NCBI GenBank assembly: GCA_024743405.1 | Contig: JANSWP010000002.1 | Coordinates: forward strand, 168,396-232,395 | Source of the DNA: Bacteroidota bacterium | GTDB taxonomy: Bacteria > Bacteroidota > Bacteroidia > Chitinophagales > Saprospiraceae | Direction: 5' to 3' | DNA length: 64,000 nucleotides | Part shown: one piece after another, positions 37,788 to 48,200 of the stretch | Numbering within the stretch: the stretch's first letter is position 1 | Layout: each line of letters begins with the position of its first letter | Notes under the pieces: model-generated | Databases searched by the model: none | The model's input: only the letters and a program-made list of their open reading frames with translations | What the model was told of the DNA's origin: nothing | Program-made: the position numbers and the translations under genes

Positions 37788-37909
37788 AAAAAATGGTTTT
37801 TGAACGATTGATGCTGTTCATTTGAGTTTTTATTAACAAAATTGAACATCGTTCTTTTCAAATTTACTGAAAGTCAACGAATTATTTAAGGAATGCCCCC
37901 TTACACCGA

Positions 37910-38803
37910 TTATTTCCGCGAAATATAAATCCCAAAAAGAATTAAAATCATCCCAATAATTTGTAAAAAGAAAATGGTTTCACCATCTACAAAACCCCAA
38001 AATAAAGCTACGACTGGAACCAAATAACTAACCATTGAACCAAAAATCGGATTAGTAATTCGTATTAATTTAAAATAAAAAAGTGTCGCCATAACAGTTC
38101 CAAAAAGAGAGAGTATACAGATATATCCAAATGACGCCCATCCATGTTCATGAGTCCTTAATACGGTCGTAAAATCAGAAGAAAAAAGAATAATCAAAGC
38201 TGGAATACCAATTATCATAAATGAGGTCGAACTAATGGCAACCGAACTCACATCTTGTAGTTTGGCTTTTAATACATTATTGGTCAAACCATAAAGAAAG
38301 GTGGCTAAAACTACCAGAAACCCATAGATTAAATTTTCTGAACCCTTTGATGAATCTTCTGTAAACACCAAAAAACTAGCTCCAATAAAACCAATCAAAA
38401 CCCCAATAATCTTTCCTTTTGAAGAGGGTAATGTAAAAAATGTAATCCCTAATAATAATGTAAATAAAGGCACCAAAGCACTCAACACACCCGTTACAGA
38501 GCTACTTAATTCAGTTTGAGCCTTAGCGTAAAGAAAGGCTGGTAAAAAGCTTCCTGCAAGCCCTACGGTTACTAATGCCTTCCACTTTGACCAATCTACT
38601 TTTTTAAAATTGAGTAAAAAAACAGGTACAAAAGCAACGAAGGAAAGGGAAATCCGGAGTCCTGCCAATTGTTGAGGAGAAAAGGCGATAAGCCCCTTTT
38701 TGATCAAAATATAAGAACTTCCCCAGGTCAAAGACAAAAGCCCCAACAAAACCCAAGCTAATAGAGGAATAGACTCTGAGATCAATACAGATTTCTGTTT
38801 CAT
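37910..38803 (-). CDS. EamA/DMT-family transporter
   Basis: 297 residues, 10 hydrophobic helices in two EamA repeats (about 15-145 and 160-295). The first has LTWGSSYILIKKGL and RISLSFVAFVP. Members export metabolites such as amino acids. The promoter seems to overlap the preceding gene's terminator. Confidence 0.88.
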   Translation of the reverse strand: MKQKSVLISESIPLLAWVLLGLLSLTWGSSYILIKKGLIAFSPQQLAGLRISLSFVAFVPVFLLNFKKVDWSKWKALVTVGLAGSFLPAFLYAKAQTELSSSVTGVLSALVPLFTLLLGITFFTLPSSKGKIIGVLIGFIGASFLVFTEDSSKGSENLIYGFLVVLATFLYGLTNNVLKAKLQDVSSVAISSTSFMIIGIPALIILFSSDFTTVLRTHEHGWASFGYICILSLFGTVMATLFYFKLIRITNPIFGSMVSYLVPVVALFWGFVDGETIFFLQIIGMILILFGIYISRK

Positions 38804-38847
38804 ATAATTTTTTTCAGCAGGAATTCATAGGCACATAAAAAATGTCG

Positions 38848-38855
38848 CAAAAATA
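38848..38855 (-). promoter_or_regulatory. -7 element TATTTTTG before the EamA gene
   Basis: An exact TAnnTTTG match 45 bases before the start codon at 38803. It sits inside the U-rich tract that follows the upstream hairpin, so terminator and promoter elements overlap. Confidence 0.45.
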
Positions 38856-38892
38856 GAAAATGGTCACGACCTTTATTCAGATCGTGACCATT
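38856..38892 (-). terminator. Terminator of the PD40-OmpA gene
   Basis: AATGGTCACGA (38859-38869) pairs with TCGTGACCATT (38882-38892), with additional G-U and Watson-Crick pairs towards the loop in minus-strand RNA. A TTTCTATTTTTG tract follows on the minus strand. Confidence 0.75.
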
Positions 38893-38937
38893 CTTGTTTT
38901 TTTAACCAAATGACAATATCCTTAAACCATAACTAAT

Positions 38938-41004
38938 CTAATCCATACGCCCATTATTAGGCTTTCCGTTATCGTATTGAACTTTCACAGGTTCATCAAT
39001 TTTTGTAATTCTAACTTCTGTTCTTCTATTGTATTCATGATCTCCTTCTGTACAATCTACTCCATCAAAACAATCGTTTCTCAACTGAGACTCTCCGTAA
39101 CCAAATGCTTTAATCCTTGTCTCGGCAATACTATTTCTAATTAAATATTTCCTTGCGGACTCTGCCCGCCGCAAGGATAAATCCAAATTATACTCTTCAC
39201 CTCCCCTTGAATCTGTATGGGCGATCATTTCGACTTCCATACTTGGGTAACTTTTCATTAATTCAACTAACGCATCTAATTCTCTTGCAGCACCTTTTCT
39301 AATGGCTGATTTATCAAAATCGTAATAGATATTTTCTAAAACGATTACACTTCCTTCTTTGATCGGTTCATTGATTATGTTATCCACTATTGGATTCATT
39401 TTCACGTTGACCTCTACTTCTTTATCTGTTTCAGGATTTACTGTTGATATCTTTGACAACCCTTTTGTATAACCTGTTTTTTCAGCATAAATCGCATATT
39501 CACATCCTAGAGGCAGGCAGGTTTCAAACTCTCCATTAGAATTAGCATAAATGATTTCTTCTGCACCAGTACATTCATTTACAATCTTTATCATAGCATT
39601 AGGAATTCTAGTCCCATATTCTTCCGCAGTCACAACACCACTCATCGTTGAACAAGTTCTTGGCTTCATTGGCATTCTAATTACCTGATCTTTAGATTCT
39701 CCTTGGGTAGAAAAAACTATTTCGCTGCTTTCAAATCCTTTTTTAGATCCTAAAACAAGATAATTCTTATTCGATTTTATACTCTCATCAATTTCTCCTT
39801 TTTGATCGGTGAACATACTTGATTCACCCAATTTATCCGCACTCTTTCGGACTAATTTCATAACCAAAGAACCATCATCTCCGCCTGGCAATAATTGTAT
39901 ATCATATAAATCATCTCCTTCCGCAAAACCATCTGAAGCCCTTTCCAAGATTCTTATAGAAACATCTTCTATAGGCGCATTAGTCTCCATATTATAAGCA
40001 ATGATTTTTGCATTCAAATTCAACTCCTTCTCCGCCTCAATAATGGTATTATCAGCTTCAAATAGATATATGTCATCTTTCCCTTTCCCACCATCTCGAT
40101 CAGACGCAAAATAACCCCTCGTCCCTTTATTATTAATGATGAAACCTAAATCATCTTGAGGCGAATTAAAAGGCTCCCCTAAACTTTTCACAGAAGACCA
40201 TTCTCCATTCACCCAATCTACCATAAACATATCTAACCCTCCTATACTTTCGTGACCATTAGAGGAGAAAAATAAAGCCCCACTTCTATGAATATATGGA
40301 AAAGCTTCATTCTCTGGAGTATTGATACCTTCTCCTAAATTAATCGGCTCAGACCAGGAATCTGCTCTCTTTTCTACTTTAAATAAATCCATTCCTCCTA
40401 ATCCTCCTGGCATATCAGAGGCAAAATAGATCGTATTTCCATCTGCTGAAAGAGAAGGATGAAAACAACTATATTCATCACTATTAAAAGGTAATTCTTT
40501 AACATCCTCCCAATCATAATCTCCTCTTTTCGCCTCATAAATCTTTAATACTATTTTCCCTTTTGAATTAGCTTTAGTCAGCCCTTTTTTAAGGTTATTT
40601 CTAGTGAAATACATAGTAGAGCCATTTCGACTAAACGAAACGGGCCCCTCATGAACTTGGGAATTTATCTGAACAGAAAACTCATCAGGTTCTATAGGCA
40701 TTCCGTCAGGCTCCAATTCAGCATAATATAACTCCATAAAAGTGGAGTTTAACTTCTTGTCTTTGGGTCCATTTTTATGTCGTGTAGTAACATACACGAT
40801 ACCGTTAGCATAAAAAGTCGGGGAATAATCTAGTGCTTCGGAATTGATATTTTGAGCATTGCGCACAACTACATTATTACTCAAATTTCCTTTTTCGTAA
40901 AGTTTGTCTGCTGACTTTGACTTTGACGTCTGTTGTTGAGCAAATAAGCTACTAACTAACAACAAAGCAAACGAAAAGGAAAGAAAAATTCTGGCATTTC
41001 GCAT
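38938..41004 (-). CDS. OmpA protein with PD40 propeller, partner of the giant surface protein
   Basis: About 688 residues from the ATG at 41004, giving signal peptide ARIFLSFSFALLLVSSLFAQ. Residues 55-330 hold PD40-type propeller blades (NTIYFASDMPGGLGGMDLF, FFSSNGHESIGGLDMFMV, GYFASDRDGGKGKDDIYLF). A carboxypeptidase-regulatory-like Ig domain spans about 450-540. The C-terminal OmpA domain (555-680) has IAHTDSRGGE, RRAESARKYL and NRRTEVRI with a double-Cys loop CFDGVDC. The PorE protein of T9SS has a related propeller-Ig-OmpA layout. It is the last gene of the cluster and probably anchors the surface assembly to peptidoglycan. Confidence 0.87.
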   Translation of the reverse strand: MRNARIFLSFSFALLLVSSLFAQQQTSKSKSADKLYEKGNLSNNVVVRNAQNINSEALDYSPTFYANGIVYVTTRHKNGPKDKKLNSTFMELYYAELEPDGMPIEPDEFSVQINSQVHEGPVSFSRNGSTMYFTRNNLKKGLTKANSKGKIVLKIYEAKRGDYDWEDVKELPFNSDEYSCFHPSLSADGNTIYFASDMPGGLGGMDLFKVEKRADSWSEPINLGEGINTPENEAFPYIHRSGALFFSSNGHESIGGLDMFMVDWVNGEWSSVKSLGEPFNSPQDDLGFIINNKGTRGYFASDRDGGKGKDDIYLFEADNTIIEAEKELNLNAKIIAYNMETNAPIEDVSIRILERASDGFAEGDDLYDIQLLPGGDDGSLVMKLVRKSADKLGESSMFTDQKGEIDESIKSNKNYLVLGSKKGFESSEIVFSTQGESKDQVIRMPMKPRTCSTMSGVVTAEEYGTRIPNAMIKIVNECTGAEEIIYANSNGEFETCLPLGCEYAIYAEKTGYTKGLSKISTVNPETDKEVEVNVKMNPIVDNIINEPIKEGSVIVLENIYYDFDKSAIRKGAARELDALVELMKSYPSMEVEMIAHTDSRGGEEYNLDLSLRRAESARKYLIRNSIAETRIKAFGYGESQLRNDCFDGVDCTEGDHEYNRRTEVRITKIDEPVKVQYDNGKPNNGRMD

Positions 41005-41158
41005 GGTCAATATTTATTCTATTTTATTAAAAAAGACTTTCTGGGGACGCTAAGTTTTGGGAAAAAGTAACTCGGAGGGTAGATTTTTTGTCTTTTCGAA
41101 ATAGTAATTTAGGGTATTTTAATTATTTTATCAACAAAACGTTGATTTCACCTAAAGT

Positions 41159-41207
41159 ATTATGGTTCATGATTTCCATATTAGTTTAAGAAACCATGAA
41201 CCGTAAT
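41159..41207 (-). terminator. Hairpin after the PorP/SprF gene
   Basis: An 18-bp stem, 41159-41176 with 41190-41207, with two imperfect positions. It lies just past the stop at 41230 and probably limits read-through to the OmpA gene. Confidence 0.6.
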
Positions 41208-41229
41208 TAATCTTTAATTACTGGACGAA

Positions 41230-42177
41230 TTAAAAGAATCTAGGATTGATATATTCTCCTTCTTCAGATTTACCGATACAATAGTGTAAAGAAGCCTCAA
41301 TACTTCCACTGTTATAGTCTTTCAAATCGGAAAGCGTAATATCATAAGAAACACCAAACAACAAATTAGTTGATAATTGCATAGCTAAAAGAATATCAAC
41401 CGACTCTCCATACCCAGTAATTTCATTACCTCCCAAACGATAAGTCGCCCCTGCAATATATTTATTTGAAAAAATGAAATTTACATTTACATCTGCATCA
41501 AAAGGAGCATCTACAACATATTTCCCTAAAACTTGAGGTTGTATTTGAACCGTTTCGCTCAAATCAAAGATGATTCCTGCCATTAAATAAAAGTGATGAA
41601 CTTCACGAGAAACTTCTTGCTCATCATCTCCAAAATCTATATTACTCTTTAATAATCGAGGAATAGATAATCCAAAATAAAATTTCTCAGTACTATAATA
41701 AGCACCAGTTCCGAAGTTGAATAAAAATTTATTCTGTTGCATATCCAAAGCACTTGGATCTTCCGCTTTATTTTGTGTCGTCGTGGTCTTCTGAAATTCA
41801 CTTTCGATAGAACGTATAGAACCTTGAACTCCTAACCCCAACATTCCTTGTCCCAATCTGATTCGGTATGAATAAACACCATCCATAGTATAGGTTTCAG
41901 TAATACCAATTCGATTTCTTTCGATATTTCCACCAACGCCAATACGCTGGTTATTTAATGGCATATTAAAAGATAAAATCTGAGACTCTGGTGCTCCTTC
42001 CAACCCTATCCATTGTTTTCGATAAAGGGCGGTAATACACGGTGCCTCTGTGCTACCTGCAAAAGCTGGATTATAGCCCAATTTATATTGCATAAATTGA
42101 GTATTATGTGCTTCTTGTTGAGCAAAAACTGAAACTAAAGTAAAAGCAAAAATAAAAGTGGTAAGTATATTTTTCAT
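41230..42177 (-). CDS. PorP/SprF-family T9SS outer-membrane protein
   Basis: About 315 residues from the ATG at 42177 (signal ending in VSVFAQ); an upstream TTG lacks support. The mature start QEAHNTQFMQYKLGYNPAFAGS is the hallmark of the PorP/SprF family, followed by CITALYRKQWIGLEGAP and a beta-barrel pattern. SprF-type proteins help export a specific giant partner (SprB in gliding bacteria) through T9SS and hold it at the surface. Here the partner is the adjacent upstream gene. Confidence 0.9.
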   Translation of the reverse strand: MKNILTTFIFAFTLVSVFAQQEAHNTQFMQYKLGYNPAFAGSTEAPCITALYRKQWIGLEGAPESQILSFNMPLNNQRIGVGGNIERNRIGITETYTMDGVYSYRIRLGQGMLGLGVQGSIRSIESEFQKTTTTQNKAEDPSALDMQQNKFLFNFGTGAYYSTEKFYFGLSIPRLLKSNIDFGDDEQEVSREVHHFYLMAGIIFDLSETVQIQPQVLGKYVVDAPFDADVNVNFIFSNKYIAGATYRLGGNEITGYGESVDILLAMQLSTNLLFGVSYDITLSDLKDYNSGSIEASLHYCIGKSEEGEYINPRFF

Positions 42178-42229
42178 TTTAAAAATGTTTTTCAAAATAA
42201 TGATTGAGAAGTAAGGTTTAATTCAATCA

Positions 42230-42263
42230 GAGACAACTGATAATGAAAAATATCAGTTGTCTC
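42230..42263 (-). other. Intercistronic hairpin between giant protein and PorP/SprF genes
   Basis: A perfect 13-bp stem (42230-42242 with 42251-42263) and an 8-base loop, 10 bases past the stop at 42274 and without a U-tract. It may attenuate or stabilise the mRNA rather than terminate. Confidence 0.65.
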
Positions 42264-42273
42264 CAAACCAGTT

Positions 42274-45200
42274 TTATCGTTGAATGACAAAGAAACCAGT
42301 CATTGGCTCTTGTCCATTATTTAGGTCAAGAATATAAAAGAACGTACCTGCGGGTAGATCTTCACCATCAAAGGTTCCTTCCCAATCATTATTATAAGGC
42401 GAAGCATGATAAACTTCATCTCCCCACTGATTGAAAATGCTAATCGTATTAGTCGGTACCGCTGCTTTGTCCGAAAGACAAGGAACAATAAACGAGTCGT
42501 TCATACCATCACCGTTTGGCGTGATAAGTGTCGGAGCAACACATTGAGCATCAGCACCTATATTAATCGTTAAATTGGCAATTGAGCAATCTTCACAATC
42601 AACCGTACACAATTCATACGTGATGACGTCTTCTCCAATAAAATTAATATTCGCTTCATAAGAGATCATTCCATCAGGAGTAAATTCATATACCCCCTCT
42701 GATGGTCCCGACAAAATTTCTATTGAATAGTCTCCCGGTATTTGGTCATTCGCCGCAACATTTATTTCTCCTTCTCCACCAAATTCTATAGAAATTTGGT
42801 CATCAACAGCTACTGGAGCAAAATAATAGGTTACAACAACATCATCAACAGAGTCATCTCCACAAGCACCCTCATTGATCGTCCAAGTAAAGGTGGTTGA
42901 TCCTTGTGACATATTACAGACCATTGTTGTCGGAGAGGTTGGAGAAATGATTTCAACATTTGGATCTGAAGATGTCCAGACTCCACCACCAACAGCCGTT
43001 GGATTGGCACTTAATTGAGTACATCCGTCACCGCAATCTTCAAAATCTTCTCCAGCAAATGCCGCTTCGGCAACAACTGTTACATTAACAACATCTTCCG
43101 CCGTACCACAACCGCCATCAATCGTCCATGTAAATTGATAAACATTCCCTAATACTAAATTCGTAACAGCTGTAGTCGGATTTTCAGGATCCACTATTTC
43201 AATCCCTAATGCAGATTGACCTGCTGGTTGACTCCAGGTACCAAGTCCTGATGCTGGCATAGTAGCTCCCAAATTAATAGATGTCTTATTACATGCCACA
43301 ATAGGCACTCCAGCCTCAGCATCTTCAATAATGTCTACTTTGATAGATACTTCGTCGAAAGAGTAATCTTCGCAAGCACCATTTGAAAGATACCATCCAA
43401 ATGTATAAGTCGCTCCTGGTTGTAAATCACTTACAGTTGTAGTTGGTGAATCAAAGTTTGAAATTGTCGTTACATTCGGACCATCCGTTTGCTCCCATCG
43501 TCCAACTCCAACAGTTGGAGGAGTTGCGGCAAGTGTTAACGTTTCATCCTCACAAATTTGCTGATCATCACCTGCATTTGCTTGATTATTTGGAATCGTA
43601 TTCAAACATACTTCAATTAAATTTGAAGATTCGGAATCACACCCATCTACATTCGCTACCACATAAAACTGTATACAATCATTTCCATATAGATCAGCTC
43701 CAGGAATAATAAATGATAAGGCATCCGTACTTCCTAGAGGAGTATTCGTTGAAGCCTCATACCATGTATAGGTAGCGTTTGCTGTCGCTGTCGCGGGTGA
43801 TATTGCAACAATCACATCTTCTGTATCTGAACAATAAGGCCCAAAATGTATCGCTGTTCCAGATTCTGGTTTGTCTTTTATTTCAACAAAAATTGAAACT
43901 TCCTCCGACCAACAACCATCTACTTTTTTACTCGCTGTATATAAACCTCCATGAAGTCCGGGATCAGCTATTGCAACCACTGGAGTACAAAGATTAGAAA
44001 TACCGAAACCGCCTGGTCCCTCCCATCTATATTCATCTCCGTTACAATTCATTGATAACTCAAGCACATCTCCTTCACAAACTGGGCTATTAGAAATTGG
44101 GTTGACTACTGGAACTGCATTTACATCTAAAGTCATAAACCCTGAAAGATTAGACATACATCCGTCTAACATAACAGAAACTGAATAATTTCCTGAGTTT
44201 CCAACAGTCAATGGATCTATTTCTAGTGTTGAAGAAGTTGTTGTAATAATACCTAAAGGTGTATTCCATAAATATTCAACATCCTGAGTGTATTCAGATG
44301 TTTCTAAAATCACAATTTCTCCTTCACACAATGGGTTTGGCATATTAGCAATCGGCTTTATTGGTGTTACAATCAACTCTGGGATGTTCACGTCAACGGT
44401 TTCCATGTCAGAAACACATCCATCTCCATTTGTTACAAAAACAGCGTATTGTCCACTATTATCAATTGAATTCGCATCTAAGATGACAGCTAAACTATCA
44501 TTTGAAGTATAGGAAAAGCCATCTGGTCCTGACCAATGCCAAGTATACGTTCCATCATTCGCTGGTGTGACAGGGAAGGCAAACATTTGAATATCCACAC
44601 CTCCTGAAACACAATTGGGAACCTGTGCGCTCACACCTGCTATTTCTACATTTTGCAAAATTTGAACATCAAGTGAGGCAATTGTTCTACACCCATATTG
44701 ATTAATTACTTCTACTTGATAAATCCCTACATCCTCAGGCATCTGAACATCTTCAACCGTTGGATTTTGTTCTGCTACTTGTGTTCCATTAGGGTATGTC
44801 CACATGTAACTCACATCGGTAGAACTTGTCATTGCCGCCAATTTTAGTTCGTCTCCTTCACAAATTGGATTTGGTGTAGCTGTAGCTGACACAGCTTGTG
44901 GAGGCAAGACAACATTAACTTGGGCTGCCAAAGAAGCTTCAGATTCACAAGGATTACCTACTGCCGTTACTGTCCAACTACCTTGATTTCCCAAATTAAC
45001 ATCCGTCAATACTAAAATATTATCGGCAGTTGTGATAGAAGCACCATTAGGTCCTTCCCAACGATAGGAAACAGCTCCTGATATAGGAGTTGATTGCAAT
45101 GTTATCGTTCCTCCGACACATTCAGGATCATTCGCTGGTGAGCTATTACTAGTAATCACAGGTTGTTCTGGACGCGCATTAATATTTACAAATAATGGTG

Positions 45201-48200
45201 CGGGATCAGATGAACAACCATTTAGAGTTGTCACAAGTGTATAAGGTGTGTTACCTCCATTACAAGTTGTAATGTCAACTATTGGAGCAGGATTACAACT
45301 TGTAGAAGAGAATCCACATGGACCTGTCCACGCACAAGTTGATCCAATCACACCTGGAGAAGTCAAAATAATTGTTCCGCCCTCACATGGAGGATCAGCA
45401 TCAAACTCAACCATTGGCATTGCTTCAGGCTTCTCTTTCACCTCAATATCTAATTTTACGGAAGGATCTGATGGACAGCCATTTCTTTCTACAATTACAT
45501 AGAAATTGTAAATATTGAAATCTAAATTATTATCGTATATATATTGGGGATCAGTTGTAGTAGCTAGTAAAGTACCATTTGGAGCAATTCCAGAATACCA
45601 TTTGTATATAACTGATGTACCACATACTACATCTGTAGAAAGGGTAAAATCTTCTTGCTCACAAGGACTAATAGTTGAGCTAGTCAAAACCGGTCTTCTC
45701 AATGGTAAATCATCACATGTAATTTGTACAACTCCGGTTGAGAAACAACCCGTTACACCTCTTATTTCAACGGTATAAAACCCAACATTATCTTCATTGG
45801 CATCTAAAATTACCAAGTTTTCTGTAACGCCAATAACGACACCATTAAAATCTCGCCAAATATATTGGAAGGCATTACTTCCACCTGGGGAAGCTGGCGG
45901 ATTTGAAAATAAGAACAGCGAATCATTGCCACATTCATGCAATATAGTCGGTTGTGGTTTCTCTGTTTCTACTGAAATAAATGTTTGACAAACATCTACA
46001 TTACCCGTTGAATCGGCTACAGTCAAGGTCACAGGAAAAAAGCTGGCAGAAGCACATTGTATGATATTCGGAGATACTTCCATAGACGCGATACCACAAT
46101 TGTCAAAACTTCCAGCATCAATTTCTATAGGCATAATGGTATCAAAAGCAAATCCAGAAGGATTGATTTCAATGAAAACTGAAGTTTTACAAAGCGCTTC
46201 AGGAAGCTCATTATCAATTACTTCAATAGAAAATTGACATTCTCCATGATTCCCTTCTAAATCATCAACTTCATAAGTGAAGGTTGTAACTCCTCTATCT
46301 AAAGTCACAATTGGTGCTTGAAGAGGTGGTTCCAACACAATTGGCGTTACATCAGTCGCACCTGTTCCTGAAAGCGTTGGGGCGATACTTTCATATCGTA
46401 AAGTAGCCCAAATCGAACTTACACCATCATTTTGTCCATCTGCAACAACTACTGATCCATCACAAGGATTAATTCCATAATCAGGACCTCCAGGAGGAAC
46501 TGGAATATTAATAAATGAACGCGCAGTGAATCTAATCGTATCACTATTTGCTACCCAATCATTAAAAGTGCTAGAAGGAATTTGGAAGGTAGCCATGGTT
46601 GGGGTCGCACAAGAGTCGCCTGCAATCACATTAAATTGTCCAACTTCAGTCGTACCTAATAGGTTATTATTTTGGTCATAAATTTCAAAAAACTCATATT
46701 GTTCGTCTACATCTCCTAAGACTTCAACCGCTAGACTTACAAATCCAGGCGCTACAAAATCAGTAACTCCAGAAAACACAAACTCTTTATCATCTGCTAA
46801 GAAATCATCTAAATTTGGTTGAAAAGAGAAAGTCATTAACTGATCAACTCCAGTTGGCTGTGTCTGAACAAAAGGCATTGTCACTGCACAATTATCTTGA
46901 ACAGATGTAAATAATGGGATAGCCATTTCCGCAACACAACTCCCTTGATCAACACCAACTACTTGAGACAATGGCGTTGGACAATCAATAGTAGGCGCCT
47001 CATTATCTTCAATCGTCACTTTGAAAGTGTGACTCGTTTCATTTCTAGCACAATCTGTGAAATAATAAATTACTTCATTTTCACCCAATCCAAATGTTTC
47101 CGTAGGTTGAATAATTCCTAATCCAGTTCCACCATCAATTCTACCACCATTGTTCACCTCATATTCAAAATGCATTCCTGCCGGATAGACTAATTCATAA
47201 TCTAAAGATACATAAGCACTATCCTTACAAATTGCATTTATAGCAAATCTTCCAGGTAAACTAGTCGGAATATTTGGGCGCAAAGTAATTGTCAATGTAC
47301 CATCAAAAGCCCATTGATTATATTGCGTCGCAGATAATGTGATGATGGTTTGACTATTTTGACATTGATCAGCTGCTAAATTAGTTTGTCCCAAAACGGT
47401 TCCGTCCTCCGAAATAATATCAAAATATTCTGTTGGAGATTCTGCATCTACCCCTACTAAATCGATGATAATTGAAACATCTGTTTCTGCACTAAATGGT
47501 GGCTGAGGAACAGAAAAATCATAAACTAAAATATCGACCGGAGTTTCTAGTGGATCTGTACCAAAAGGAATCGTAAATTGTTGTCCCAAAGTCACCATGT
47601 CTGATAGAGACAAGTTTCCACAATTATCTGTCACAATTGGTAAAGGCAAAGTCAAGGTCGCTTCACAAATACCCAAATCAGTATCATTTACCTGATCGGT
47701 TGGCAAGTTGCTCAATTCAGGAGCAATATTATCAATGATGTTAAAATCCGCAGTCGAAATTCTTGTATTCCCACATGGGTCACTTACCACAAAATCAACA
47801 ATAGCACCTCTATAAAATGTAGAATCTGGACTCGGGCAACTTGGACTACCTAAGCTGGCTAAATCTGTTGTCCCTGTATTATACGCTACCCATGTCAAAT
47901 TGCTATCAGCAGCACAATTATCTGAAGCCACCGCATTACCATGAGCATCTAACCAAGCTTGAAATGCGATCATAAGGTTCGCATCCGTGTCACAAAGAAC
48001 ACTCATGTCCTGAGCTTCTACACTAAATGTAGCCGCAGTTGTATCTACGATGGTTATCACTTGCACGTTGGAAACTGAAAATCCACAAGCATCTGTAATT
48101 GTCCAATTTCGTTGAATAGTTTCTTCTCCTTCACAACCACCAGGTATACGTGTATCACTAAAAGTAAATACTGGGTTTAGATCACAATTATTTGCTAAAG

